Shown: positions 54,240-63,907, numbered from the stretch's first letter. The stretch: DNA of 64,000 nucleotides from Flavobacteriales bacterium (GCA_013002285.1 JABDKJ010000033.1:28410-92409), one strand, 5' to 3'. Notes: generated by a model from the sequence alone, not told the origin. Translations and numbers: made by a program.

Positions 54240-55679
54240 ATGGCCAAGGCTAGCATAGCAGAACTATTAAGATCAAAAGAACAGGGCAATGATGTTATTG
54301 TTGAAGGATGGGTGAAAGCATTCAGGAACGACCAATTCGTACAATTGAATGATGGAAGTTGCCAGGAGAATATCCAGGCAGTGATCAATAAGGAGAACTC
54401 TTCAGCAGAGAAATTGAACAAAATTGGTGTAGGTGCCGCTATTAGAATTGAGGGAAAACTAGTTGAGTCACAAGGTTCTGGTCAAAGCGTGGAAATACAA
54501 GTAGCTGAATTCGAGGTACTGGGAGAAGCTCCTTCTGAATTGGTTCAAGGAACAATCCTACAGCCCAAAAGACATAGTTTGGAAAAACTTAGAGAACAGG
54601 CTCATCTTAGATTCAGGACCAATACATTTGGAGCCGTTTTCAGGATCCGACATCATGTCAGCTATGCTATTCACAAGTATTTCCACGAAAGTGGATTCTA
54701 TTATTTGCATGCTCCTATAATTACAGGAAGCGATGCTGAAGGTGCCGGAGAAATGTTCCACGTAACCAATTTTGATCTAGATAACATTCCTAAAACTGAT
54801 GACGGCAATGTAGACTTTGCAAATGATTTTTTCGGAAAGGAAACTAACCTGACGGTTTCTGGTCAATTGGAAGCAGAATTGGGAGCCTTGGCTCTTGGAA
54901 AGGTCTATACATTTGGCCCTACGTTCCGAGCAGAAAACTCAAATACATCCAGGCATTTAGCTGAATTTTGGATGATCGAACCAGAGGTCGCCTTTGCTGA
55001 CAATACGGACAACCAAAACCTCGCAGAAGACATGATGAAGTCTGTCATTGGTCATGTTATGGAGAATTGTAAAAGTGAGTTGGCCTTTTTGGAAAACAGA
55101 GAACAGCAAGCTGAAAAGCAAATGCCTCAGAACGAAAGAAATGAAATGTCATTGACTGAACGATTGAATTTTGTTTTGACCAATGATTTTGAAAGGATAA
55201 CTTACACAGAGGCGATCGACATTCTTAAAAATTCAAAACCATACAAAAAGAAAAAATTCCAGTACGATGTTGATTGGGGCATAGACTTGCAAAGCGAACA
55301 TGAGCGTTTCCTAGTCGAAAAGCACTTCAAAAAACCTGTGATCATTCGGGATTACCCGTCAAAGATCAAGGCCTTTTACATGCGACAGAACGATGACGGT
55401 AAAACCGTAGCCGCAATGGATGTATTGTTCCCTGGAATTGGAGAGGTTATCGGTGGTTCTCAAAGAGAAGAAAGGTTGGATATATTATTGGAAAAATGCA
55501 AGGAATTCAACATTCCTAACGAACATGTATGGTGGTATTTGGAAACTCGAAAGATTGGTTCTTGTAAACATGCTGGATTTGGCCTGGGACTCGAACGAAT
55601 GATCATGTTCGTCACGGGAATGACTAATGTCCGTGATGTTATTCCATTCCCAAGAACGCCTAAGAACGCTGAGTTTTAA
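54240..55679 (+). CDS. asnS: asparaginyl-tRNA synthetase
   Basis: A 479-residue class IIb synthetase. An OB-fold anticodon-binding domain (about 15-100; VIVEGWVKAFRNDQF) is followed by the catalytic domain with motif 2 in TFRAENSNTSRHLAEFWM and motif 3 in GFGLGLERMIMF. The presence of AsnS shows that tRNA-Asn can be charged directly. The stop is two bases from the convergent FG-GAP gene stop. Confidence 0.96.
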   Translation: MAKASIAELLRSKEQGNDVIVEGWVKAFRNDQFVQLNDGSCQENIQAVINKENSSAEKLNKIGVGAAIRIEGKLVESQGSGQSVEIQVAEFEVLGEAPSELVQGTILQPKRHSLEKLREQAHLRFRTNTFGAVFRIRHHVSYAIHKYFHESGFYYLHAPIITGSDAEGAGEMFHVTNFDLDNIPKTDDGNVDFANDFFGKETNLTVSGQLEAELGALALGKVYTFGPTFRAENSNTSRHLAEFWMIEPEVAFADNTDNQNLAEDMMKSVIGHVMENCKSELAFLENREQQAEKQMPQNERNEMSLTERLNFVLTNDFERITYTEAIDILKNSKPYKKKKFQYDVDWGIDLQSEHERFLVEKHFKKPVIIRDYPSKIKAFYMRQNDDGKTVAAMDVLFPGIGEVIGGSQREERLDILLEKCKEFNIPNEHVWWYLETRKIGSCKHAGFGLGLERMIMFVTGMTNVRDVIPFPRTPKNAEF

Positions 55680-55681
55680 GC

Positions 55682-57409
55682 TTATTCTATGATCACTTTC
55701 TTTCTAGCGATCACTTTGCTATTCTGATAGATCTCAAGAAAATATATCCCTGAAGAAAATGTGTTTTCTATAGTAATGTTCCTCTGAATTGACGTCTCTC
55801 GAAATACGATCTTTCCTTCGGTATTAATTAGATTCAAATGCAGATCTTTTAACCCTTCAGGAATATCTATTTGAAATGAGCCATTGCTTGGATTTGGGAA
55901 TATATCTATTTCGATCAGTTCTAATTCTTCCAATTGAAGTGGAGTGCCTTCCCCTTCTACTAAAGTGATGAATGAATTTGCATCGAAAGCACCGAAATTC
56001 TCGACTATTCCAGAAGGCCATTGAACCTTTACATTTTCAACTGTGGTTGCTGCGCCTAAACCAAAATTCTGGTTCAGAGAACACATGATCCCATAGCTCT
56101 CACCGCTCTTTACATCTCTTATTTGCTCTCCCCAATCCCCACTTATAGTAATTCTTGCACCGATCCCATTGGGATTGGAAACAGTTCCTTCCAATTCTAC
56201 CTTTAAATAATTGTTGCTGTTCGAAGTGGTATTGATGTAGATCCTGTCATCTTGAGGGTTCATATTGTCACCACCATATCCACCTTGTATAGCATACATA
56301 TCGACCCTTCCATCATGGTTCAGGTCTCCTAAAGAATATGAATTTGTACTAAAGTCAATTACATCTTCAAGAATTGTGAATGTTCCATCTCCATTATTCA
56401 TGCAAAATGAATTATTGGATCCGCCACTGATGATGATATCAATAAAACCATCGTTGTCCATATCTTGAAAAGAAGATTGTGTGGTGGTAAACGTATAAGC
56501 GTCCTCTAATCCCGCTTGTGAAGTCCTATCTTCAAAGTTGCCAGTCCCGTCATTTTCCATGAACACAGCCAACTGGTCGTGGTTGGTCATAAACAGGTCC
56601 ATGTCGCCATCATTGTCAACATCCCCCAGATCTGCACTCCAGGTTTGCCAACCGATATCCGCTCCCGATGTCTCGCCATTGCTTACCCAGCCTCCATTGC
56701 CATCATTGAGGTATAGTAGGTTTATTCTCCTGGGGTCATTCGGGTTATTCACCCCTTGTCTGCATTTGGCGATGTAAAGGTCTGCATGACCGCTATTGTC
56801 AACATCAATAAAGCAAGATCCATAGTTTCCGGAATTATCACTCGGAGTATCTGATTCAGCTTGAAGAATATCCAAGGTTTGAACAAATGTTCCTGTTCCG
56901 TCATTTAATAAGACTTTGCTTATCCCATCATCATTACAGGCGAAAATGTCTATGAAACCATCATTGTTCACATCGAAACAATTCATTCCCTGAACGAAAA
57001 TATCTTCACCGTCTGCTATATTCATCCAAAATCCACTGTTATTGGTTGCTTGTGTTAGGATCTTCATTTCATTGTATTTACCTCCGATAGTGATGTCATT
57101 CATACCATCGCCATTGAAATCAGCAACCGCCATTCCCCACGTACGCGTATCATCTCCGATGAAAACACCATCATAAGGATGAGAACCAAACGTTCCTCCA
57201 TTCATGCTTTGAAAGAACATGGTCAAATTGCCTTCTTCAGAAACCCTGACGATGTCATCCATTCCATCATTATTAAGATCTACAACAGCGCTAGCTATAA
57301 AACTACGGGCACTATTTGGCAGTAAAGAGCTTTGATCTTCAAAAGTGATCTGACCCTGTGCAAAGAGTGAAGAAAAAAGGAATAAAATAAGGATGTATTT
57401 AATGCTCAT
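55682..57409 (-). CDS. FG-GAP/VCBS repeat protein with ASPIC/UnbV and T9SS sorting domains
   Basis: A 575-residue secreted protein: signal peptide, about eight FG-GAP (integrin-like) repeats (residues 35-370) with calcium loops such as DLNNDGMDD, DVNNDGFID and DVDNDGDMD, then an ASPIC/UnbV domain (about 395-480; GIGARITI, VKVQWPSGIVENFG) and a T9SS C-terminal sorting domain (IFPNPSNGSFQI ... GIYFLEI). Role probably surface adhesion or ligand binding; no enzyme signature. Monocistronic. Confidence 0.93.
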   Translation of the reverse strand: MSIKYILILFLFSSLFAQGQITFEDQSSLLPNSARSFIASAVVDLNNDGMDDIVRVSEEGNLTMFFQSMNGGTFGSHPYDGVFIGDDTRTWGMAVADFNGDGMNDITIGGKYNEMKILTQATNNSGFWMNIADGEDIFVQGMNCFDVNNDGFIDIFACNDDGISKVLLNDGTGTFVQTLDILQAESDTPSDNSGNYGSCFIDVDNSGHADLYIAKCRQGVNNPNDPRRINLLYLNDGNGGWVSNGETSGADIGWQTWSADLGDVDNDGDMDLFMTNHDQLAVFMENDGTGNFEDRTSQAGLEDAYTFTTTQSSFQDMDNDGFIDIIISGGSNNSFCMNNGDGTFTILEDVIDFSTNSYSLGDLNHDGRVDMYAIQGGYGGDNMNPQDDRIYINTTSNSNNYLKVELEGTVSNPNGIGARITISGDWGEQIRDVKSGESYGIMCSLNQNFGLGAATTVENVKVQWPSGIVENFGAFDANSFITLVEGEGTPLQLEELELIEIDIFPNPSNGSFQIDIPEGLKDLHLNLINTEGKIVFRETSIQRNITIENTFSSGIYFLEIYQNSKVIARKKVIIE

Positions 57410-57579
57410 GCTTGCATATTAAATTAGATAGCGAATTTAAATAAATAGCGCTAAAAGCCGTTAAATAATTGGATCAGAGGTATTTTAAACTCCGGCAATT
57501 ATTTGATATCCCAGATCGGCACGATCATTTCATTACATGATAAAAGAAAGTTTAAATTTACCCCGAGAAATAGAAGCGA

Positions 57580-59022
57580 ATGCTCAAACAGAACCTACAA
57601 CATAAGTTATTACAGAAACTGTCTCCACAGCAAATACAACTGATGAAGTTGTTGCAGGTACCTACCGTGGAACTTGAGCAAAGGATCAAGGAAGAAATAG
57701 AGACGAACCCTGCTTTAGAGGAAGGGAGAGAAGAAAATGATGAATTTGAAGAGCAAGAGGAAAGAGAGAGTGAAAGGGATGACAATGAAGACATAGACAT
57801 AACAGATTATATGGATGAAGGAGATGTGCCTAGTTATAAACTAAACACCTCCAACCGCAGTCCGGATGATGATGACAAAAATATCCCATTTGCTTCTGGA
57901 AAGTCTTTTCAGGATTATTTAGAGGATCAAATAGGACTCAAAAGGCTCACGGAGAAACAAGTGACCATAGCCAAAACGATCATTGGTAATCTTGACGAAT
58001 CGGGTTATTTAAGAAGAGAGTTAGAGAACATTGTCAATGACCTTGCTTTTTCTCAGAATGTCATGACAGATGTAGATGAGATCGAAGAGGTATTAACCGT
58101 AGTTCAAGATCTCGACCCTGCCGGCATTGCTGCTCGAGACTTGAAAGAATGCCTTTTGCTGCAGATCGAAAGAAAAGACGATGCATATCCTTCAATTGCG
58201 ATAGCAAAAGAAGTTTTAGAAAACCACTTTGAAGCCTTTACTAAAAAGCATTACGACAAGATCTTGCGAAAGCTTGATATTGATGATGAGGATCTTAAGC
58301 TAGGTATACAGGAGATCACACGACTGAATCCTAAGCCCGGGAATTCTGTAAAAGAATCCAATAAAGCTTTGCAACAGGTAATTCCAGATTTCATTATTTC
58401 TTCAAATAATGAAGGAGAATTGCAACTCACATTGAACAGGAGAAATGCTCCTGAATTGAAAGTGAGCAGATCTTTTCACGAAATGTTGTCTACTTACAAT
58501 AGTAAGGACAAGACCAAGAAAGACAAGGAAGCCATTATGTTCGTGAAGCAAAAGATAGACAGCGCTAAATGGTTTATTGATGCAATAAAACAGAGACAGC
58601 AGACCCTTTTACTTACAATGAACGCTATCATGGAATACCAAAAGGAGTATTTTCAGACTGGTGATGAAACTAAGATAAAACCCATGATCTTGAAAGACAT
58701 TGCAGAGATCGTGAAAATGGATATTTCCACTATTTCAAGAGTTGCCAACAGCAAATATGCTCAAACGGATTATGGCACTTTCCTTTTGAAAACATTTTTC
58801 TCTGAGTCGCTCTCCACTGAATCGGGTGAGGAAGTCTCTACTAGAGAAGTGAAGAAGATCCTTCAAGATAGTATAGAAAACGAAGACAAGAAAAAGCCAC
58901 TGACAGATGAGCGACTTGCCAAAGTCTTGAAGGAAAAAGGCTATAACATCGCTCGCAGAACTGTAGCCAAATATCGAGAACAGCTGAACATACCAGTAGC
59001 CCGTCTTAGAAAGCAATTATAA
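57580..59022 (+). CDS. rpoN: RNA polymerase sigma-54 factor
   Basis: A 480-residue sigma factor. Region I is Gln/Leu-rich (LQHKLLQKLSPQQIQLMKLL), region II is acidic, the core-binding domain is central, and the C-terminal RpoN box is ARRTVAKYRE at about 457-466. Sigma-54 needs enhancer-binding activators; none is encoded in the window. Followed after two bases by a TTG-started membrane protein gene. Confidence 0.96.
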   Translation: MLKQNLQHKLLQKLSPQQIQLMKLLQVPTVELEQRIKEEIETNPALEEGREENDEFEEQEERESERDDNEDIDITDYMDEGDVPSYKLNTSNRSPDDDDKNIPFASGKSFQDYLEDQIGLKRLTEKQVTIAKTIIGNLDESGYLRRELENIVNDLAFSQNVMTDVDEIEEVLTVVQDLDPAGIAARDLKECLLLQIERKDDAYPSIAIAKEVLENHFEAFTKKHYDKILRKLDIDDEDLKLGIQEITRLNPKPGNSVKESNKALQQVIPDFIISSNNEGELQLTLNRRNAPELKVSRSFHEMLSTYNSKDKTKKDKEAIMFVKQKIDSAKWFIDAIKQRQQTLLLTMNAIMEYQKEYFQTGDETKIKPMILKDIAEIVKMDISTISRVANSKYAQTDYGTFLLKTFFSESLSTESGEEVSTREVKKILQDSIENEDKKKPLTDERLAKVLKEKGYNIARRTVAKYREQLNIPVARLRKQL

Positions 59023-59024
59023 TT

Positions 59025-59645
59025 TTGATCAGGTCCATAGCTCAAGTCATTTCTTATCTATTTCACCCTTTAGCGCTGCCTATCTATGCGATCTTTCTCT
59101 TTTCGGCCACAAATTCTGCTTTTCAACTTTATCTAGATCCAGAGAAAACCGGGAAATTAGCTCTCATTTTTATTGGGATCTCTTTTGTGGCTCCACTCGT
59201 TTATATTTTTTATTTGAAACAAACAGGGGCCATAGACAATGTTTCTGACCCGAATAGAAAAAGCCGACTTATAGTATCGATCGTGGTTCTCGTTTTTTAT
59301 GCGATCACATATTTTCTGTTCAAACGAATACAATTGAATGATGTGTTCTATGACCTCTTTTTTGGCGTTATCGTAGCCATTGCTATCGCCACTATCATTT
59401 CATTTTGGTATAAAATAAGCATGCATGGGCTGAGTGTTGGAGGCTTGCTTGGAGCTCAATGTGCTTTATTCTTTTTGCACAATTATTTAAGAATGGATAT
59501 CCTTTTGCTACTTATACTCTTAATTGGTTTGGTAGGCACGAGCAGAGCAATAGTCAAAGCACACACAAATGATCAGATCTATAGTGGAGTGCTTCTAGGA
59601 GCGACAGTGGTCGCAGCCTATCTTATTTATGGAACTTCTTTCTAG
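59025..59645 (+). CDS. PAP2-like multi-pass membrane protein
   Basis: A 206-residue protein with six hydrophobic helices. Three weak PAP2 (phosphatidic acid phosphatase) landmarks can be picked out: NRKSR near residue 80, KISMHG near 130, and SRAIVKAHTNDQ near 172, close to the KxxxxxxRP, PSGH and SRxxxxxHxxxD motifs, but each is altered. It may be an inactive or divergent PAP2 protein. Start TTG at 59025, two bases after rpoN, so cotranscription is likely. Confidence 0.68.
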   Translation: MIRSIAQVISYLFHPLALPIYAIFLFSATNSAFQLYLDPEKTGKLALIFIGISFVAPLVYIFYLKQTGAIDNVSDPNRKSRLIVSIVVLVFYAITYFLFKRIQLNDVFYDLFFGVIVAIAIATIISFWYKISMHGLSVGGLLGAQCALFFLHNYLRMDILLLLILLIGLVGTSRAIVKAHTNDQIYSGVLLGATVVAAYLIYGTSF

Positions 59646-59647
59646 GG

Positions 59648-59854
59648 TTATTCCTGCCCTTCTTTGCGTTCCATTTTTTTTCTGAGAGCATAACGCAATG
59701 TAAAGATCCCAAAGCCCAACAAAGCCAGATAAACAAAAGGTCTTGCTTGAGAAAGTGTTTGAGTGTACCCCAAGTATATCGCATAAATACCTGAAAATAT
59801 TCCAATAGAAAGCCAGACTTTCTCAGCGATCTTTGATAGTGTATTAAGGTTCAT
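59648..59854 (-). CDS. small two-helix membrane protein
   Basis: A 68-residue protein starting at the ATG at 59854, which is inside the lptC stop region (ATGAACCTTAA) and gives an 11-base overlap. A longer frame opens at 59887, but this start fits coupling better. Two hydrophobic helices (about residues 12-32 and 38-56) and a basic C-terminus (RKKMERKEGQ). No family recognised. Confidence 0.6.
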   Translation of the reverse strand: MNLNTLSKIAEKVWLSIGIFSGIYAIYLGYTQTLSQARPFVYLALLGFGIFTLRYALRKKMERKEGQE

Positions 59855-60413
59855 CTTCTTCCGGATCTTCAACGAAGATACTTCCACGAGGGTTAATTAT
59901 AGAATAGTTACTGAAGTTTTCATTGGAATTCATACCATCTCCCCATATAGTATCCTGTATTCTCACGATCATTACCGGCTTATCACTGTAGATCAACCCG
60001 CTGTCTTCTTGCCAGATCAATTCTTCAGTAAACATCATCTCTCCTTCCATATTATTGAAAACCACACTATCCAATGCACTCATAACATTGGCATTTTGGT
60101 CATACCAACCATTCTTAGAAGTGAGTACGGCTTCTTTTACCTCTGCACGATTATAGATCTCGAGTTTCAGTCCATCAGTGATCTTTATATATGAAGAATC
60201 TTTAGTGAAGTGTTCCATTTTACCCGCCTGCAAAACATTGCGGATCTTCGTGTCCTCAGTGAAAACATACTCACCATTATAAGTGGTTTGGAATGGAAGG
60301 TTTTCTTCTGAGATCAGTTCAGCGACAGGATCACTTTCCTGGCATGAAAAAAATATCCCCGCCATAACAATGACGAGGATAAATTGAAAGTGTATTTTGA
60401 ATTGCCTAGGCAA
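59844..60413 (-). CDS. lptC: LPS export lipoprotein LptC
   Basis: A 189-residue LptC-family protein with lipoprotein signal ending in GIFFSCQES. The single beta-jellyroll domain is recognisable by LKLEIYNRAEVKEAVLTSKNGWYD and the terminal RGSIFVEDPEED. LptC passes lipopolysaccharide from the inner-membrane LptBFG to LptA. Starts with TTG at 60413, three bases after the TPR gene. The remaining lpt genes are not in the window. Confidence 0.86.
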   Translation of the reverse strand: MPRQFKIHFQFILVIVMAGIFFSCQESDPVAELISEENLPFQTTYNGEYVFTEDTKIRNVLQAGKMEHFTKDSSYIKITDGLKLEIYNRAEVKEAVLTSKNGWYDQNANVMSALDSVVFNNMEGEMMFTEELIWQEDSGLIYSDKPVMIVRIQDTIWGDGMNSNENFSNYSIINPRGSIFVEDPEEDEP

Positions 60414-60416
60414 TGT

Positions 60417-61748
60417 CTATTTCTTTATTCTAACAGTAGTCACCTGTCCTGTGCAATGTGTGTAGCTATCACCATCTTTCAATCCGAGCATAAATACTTG
60501 AGCTGTTTCCGGATACCTAGCCCTTGCCTGAGACAATCTTTTATTCGCCTTTTCAGCTACAGAAGAATCCTTGGTTTTCGCTCTTTGATAAAGATCTGTT
60601 GCCAACCAAGCTTTAGAATATGATCCCGCTTTTCCATCATCACATGGAGCCCTTAGCGCTACATCTCCAAGAATTAAAATTGCTTCTCCATTTGTAGGTT
60701 CCAATTCAAGAATTTTATTGGCATAGTTTCTTGCTTTTGAATATTGATTTACTGCAATAGCTGTCTTTCCTGCTTTTATATAGTAATTTACGATATCTGG
60801 GCATCCCTGACAAAACTCAATGGCTTCATCAAAATACTTCATGGCAGCACCTGCATCAGATCTCTTTGCTTTCATCACTCCAATAGCATAAGCAGATTCG
60901 TGAGATGGTTGCTTCGCATGAACAGCCTCCGCAATTTGCAGATAGAAATCACTATCATCACAATCCCTTTTATTCATGATCCTTAGGACCTTACTTTTAA
61001 GTTCAAAATTGTCAGGATCTTCCTGAACTTTTTTGGAGAAGATCTTTTCAATGTCCTCGCATTTGGCAAATTTGATAAAGAACTGGTCCAGATTATTCTT
61101 AGACTTTTTATACTTCTCGATCTTCTTCTCATCCTTTAAAGTGCGTAGGTTAAGACTGGCGTAATCACTCAATACTACGTAGTCAGAGAATAGCATCTCT
61201 TTATCAACTCTTCTTTCTTCTTCAGGCAAATTCTTTTTATCTGTTATATAGGTTTTGTACATGGCAGAATAATATTTGTACAAAACGCTAGCCTGAGACT
61301 TTTCTTTTAGTAGATCTACAGACTCTTTAAGCATTATATAAGAAGAGTGTGGGTCGGTATCTTGATAATACTTAAAGTGGTCAGCTCCCTTATAAGCAAG
61401 CACTTTTCCTTTCTCACCAAAATTTTCTATTCGCATGTCGTGTATCAACATCAAAGAATCGATCAAAACCTGTCTCCTAATTGAATCTGTTTCGTTTTTA
61501 ATAAAGTGCTTGTACATTTTAACTCCATTGATGTAAAATGATTTTCTCGCCTTTGGACATGTCTCAACACATGTTTTCCAAGGACCAAGAGCCGACTTGT
61601 ACAATTTATTTTCAAAATCACCTTCATACAAAGACATGTTCTGAACACAATTCACACTGTCTACACCATAATCGTACTTCTTCTTTTGTGCACTTAGCCC
61701 TATTGCGAAGATTACGGTCAACATTGATAGTATAATACGTTTATTCAT
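60417..61748 (-). CDS. exported TPR-like protein
   Basis: A 443-residue protein with a signal peptide (MLTVIFAIGLSAQ) and several helical repeat units; the clearest TPR-like ones lie at about 280-385 (YAIGVMKAKRSDAGAAMKYF, YARNYANKILELEPTNG). Cysteines are frequent in the first ~70 residues (VNCVQNM, TCVETCPKARK). Operon neighbours coaX, an OMP gene and lptC suggest an envelope-assembly role; not otherwise recognised. Confidence 0.78.
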   Translation of the reverse strand: MNKRIILSMLTVIFAIGLSAQKKKYDYGVDSVNCVQNMSLYEGDFENKLYKSALGPWKTCVETCPKARKSFYINGVKMYKHFIKNETDSIRRQVLIDSLMLIHDMRIENFGEKGKVLAYKGADHFKYYQDTDPHSSYIMLKESVDLLKEKSQASVLYKYYSAMYKTYITDKKNLPEEERRVDKEMLFSDYVVLSDYASLNLRTLKDEKKIEKYKKSKNNLDQFFIKFAKCEDIEKIFSKKVQEDPDNFELKSKVLRIMNKRDCDDSDFYLQIAEAVHAKQPSHESAYAIGVMKAKRSDAGAAMKYFDEAIEFCQGCPDIVNYYIKAGKTAIAVNQYSKARNYANKILELEPTNGEAILILGDVALRAPCDDGKAGSYSKAWLATDLYQRAKTKDSSVAEKANKRLSQARARYPETAQVFMLGLKDGDSYTHCTGQVTTVRIKK

Positions 61749-61762
61749 CTCTTTATCTTTAA

Positions 61763-63172
61763 TTAGTCATATTTCCTTTTAACAAACCACGGGTTTCTTA
61801 CCATGTCCGGGTTCAATCTAAGCCCTATGAACAACATGTTGTTCCGCTCTTCAATTAAACCATTCTCTACAGATCCTCTGGTACTCATTTGGAAGCCAAA
61901 ACTTAATTCACTGCTTGTGAGTTTTCTTCGGCCTCTCACGAATGGTAATCCTACTCCAAAGTTTATGCCAGTTTCGCTTAATTCCTCATTTTCAATATTC
62001 AAATAGCCATTTTGCTGAAAAGCACCTATCCGATAGGAAATGGCTTTAAAATATTCAGAACCTTGAATATTGGCTCCTCTCAAAGTGAACAAATTGTTTG
62101 GAACATACTCCAGGCCTACAGCCATTCGAATTGAATTAACCAATTCTGTTGAGATCTCTTTTTCATCAAAGTCTTCATAATACTCTGACCATGAACGGTT
62201 TCTCATTTCAATACCCAATGTGTATTTATTGTTCTTTTTTGAAATGAGATCGATGGAAACTCCTAATGCCAGTTTGGTCGGAATATTAACGTTCCCCTGA
62301 ATACTCTCATTACTCTGGATACTATCCACAAAGAACTCATTGCCACCCACAGATAAAAAAGACTCAACTACTTCTGACCTTTCAGATCTTAATAGTGTTG
62401 CTGGTGTATAGGTTGCCCCTAAATTCAATCTGATAGATGAATCATCTCTCTTCATTCGTTTCTTTAACCAAGTAGAAGCTAAAACACTAAAGTCAAAGGA
62501 TACATCGCTGATGTTATCGATATTGGAACGCTGAGTATTTACAAATCCAGAGCCTGCAGGGAATATCTCTCTGCTAAGATTTACCCGACTCCCGAACAAA
62601 TAATTGAAATTAAATCCAATTGCCAATGTGTGATTAAAGGACGCTTTTAGACCTTTTCCATAACTTACGGAGTCAGTTTTCAAATTAAATTTTCTGCCAA
62701 ATCCTAGGAATAGACTGTTCACTCCACCCGAACCAATGTTTTCTTGCGCATAAGCAATGTCTTGAATGGAATCAGATCTAGATATATCATACCCGATCCT
62801 GCTGATCGGTGTCAATCCAAAAGCTACCCCCATTTTGGAGGACCTCAACGGCAGGCCTAATGCTACATGATTGATCCTTGTGACATTTCCGCTTACCTTT
62901 TCTTCTGAATTTTCCAAGATTAACCAATTTGAATTGATCCCCAATTCAAAAGAAGGTTCAGATAAAAGCGAATAACTGGCAGCGTTGGAAGGATTTACTC
63001 CCAATGGATCGTAAAGACCCGTGCTCAAACCCCCCATAGAGAAATGCCTATTCAAAAAGGTCCCATTCAATTCTCCGATGCCAAATCTAGAGTAGGGAGA
63101 AAAGCTAGTTTCCTGAGCAATAGCAGAAAATGCCACGAAAAAACTAAGACTTATTATAAAGCAATATCTCAT
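61763..63172 (-). CDS. outer-membrane beta-barrel protein (FadL-like shape)
   Basis: A 469-residue exported protein: signal peptide MRYCFIISLSFFVAFSAIAQ followed by ETSFSPYSRFGIGELNG and alternating beta strands throughout (LNLGATYTPATLLRSE, NFGVGLPFVRGRRK). Resembles the Bacteroidota outer-membrane family usually found upstream of lptC. Substrate unknown. It overlaps coaX by 29 bases. Confidence 0.78.
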   Translation of the reverse strand: MRYCFIISLSFFVAFSAIAQETSFSPYSRFGIGELNGTFLNRHFSMGGLSTGLYDPLGVNPSNAASYSLLSEPSFELGINSNWLILENSEEKVSGNVTRINHVALGLPLRSSKMGVAFGLTPISRIGYDISRSDSIQDIAYAQENIGSGGVNSLFLGFGRKFNLKTDSVSYGKGLKASFNHTLAIGFNFNYLFGSRVNLSREIFPAGSGFVNTQRSNIDNISDVSFDFSVLASTWLKKRMKRDDSSIRLNLGATYTPATLLRSERSEVVESFLSVGGNEFFVDSIQSNESIQGNVNIPTKLALGVSIDLISKKNNKYTLGIEMRNRSWSEYYEDFDEKEISTELVNSIRMAVGLEYVPNNLFTLRGANIQGSEYFKAISYRIGAFQQNGYLNIENEELSETGINFGVGLPFVRGRRKLTSSELSFGFQMSTRGSVENGLIEERNNMLFIGLRLNPDMVRNPWFVKRKYD

Positions 63173-63860
63173 TTGATCCTCTAAGGGTTAAAAAAAGGTT
63201 TGCAAAGATGCTATTTTTCAACGCTTTCGCAAAGATCTCAGTATCTCCACCTGTAATTACGATCTTTCCTTCTTCATACATTTCCAAAAAGGTGTCGCAA
63301 TAGTGCTCAACTTCAGAAATGCATCCGATCATTACGCCATTGTTCAAGGCCTCTTCCGTAGAAGTTCCAATAAAAGTATGTTCCTCTGAAAGGTCGATCA
63401 ACGGCAATTTATCTGTATACGAATTCATCGCCCTTATTCTAAGATGGAAGCCAGGTGAAATATTGCCTCCCAGGAATTCTTTTTCTTTTGTTATAAAGTC
63501 GTAAGTGATACATGTTCCAATATCTACGATCATAAGGTCCGTATTCGGAAATTCTGAAATAGCACCTACCGCATTTGCTATTCTATCCATTCCCAAGGTT
63601 TCTGGAGTATTATAATTCAATTTTATGGGTAATGGAGTTTTATGATCTAAGATCAGCGACATTTCTAAAAATTCTTCTTTTAGATCTAGAGACGATATAT
63701 CCTTAGTTGAACTAATGATGCAATCATCATATTCCAGTTTAGCTTCTTGAATAGTCCTTTCAATATGTTTATGAGAAGAGACCAGATATTTGATCAGTTC
63801 TCTCCCTTCAAAAAAGGCTATTTTTGCTCTTGTATTTCCGATATCTATTGCCAGATCCAT
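63144..63860 (-). CDS. coaX: type III pantothenate kinase
   Basis: A 238-residue enzyme for the first step of coenzyme A synthesis. Phosphate-binding motif DIGNTRAKIAFF, then PLPIKLNYNTPETLGMDRIANAVGA and DIGTCITYDF are diagnostic of CoaX. It is the first gene of the coaX-OMP-TPR-lptC run and starts 40 bases from the divergent tRNA-Phe promoter. Confidence 0.95.
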   Translation of the reverse strand: MDLAIDIGNTRAKIAFFEGRELIKYLVSSHKHIERTIQEAKLEYDDCIISSTKDISSLDLKEEFLEMSLILDHKTPLPIKLNYNTPETLGMDRIANAVGAISEFPNTDLMIVDIGTCITYDFITKEKEFLGGNISPGFHLRIRAMNSYTDKLPLIDLSEEHTFIGTSTEEALNNGVMIGCISEVEHYCDTFLEMYEEGKIVITGGDTEIFAKALKNSIFANLFLTLRGSNEILLYNKS

Positions 63861-63899
63861 AAAGAAGGTGCCGAAAGTATGGAATAATGGAAATATTTT

Positions 63900-63907
63900 T
63901 AAATTTG
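63900..63907 (+). promoter_or_regulatory. -7 box (TAAATTTG) for tRNA-Phe
   Basis: Exact TAnnTTTG ending 28 bases before the tRNA. A perfect 13-base inverted repeat (CCTGTT-T-AACAGG, 63912-63924) lies at the likely transcription start. No TTG at the -33 distance. Confidence 0.5.
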
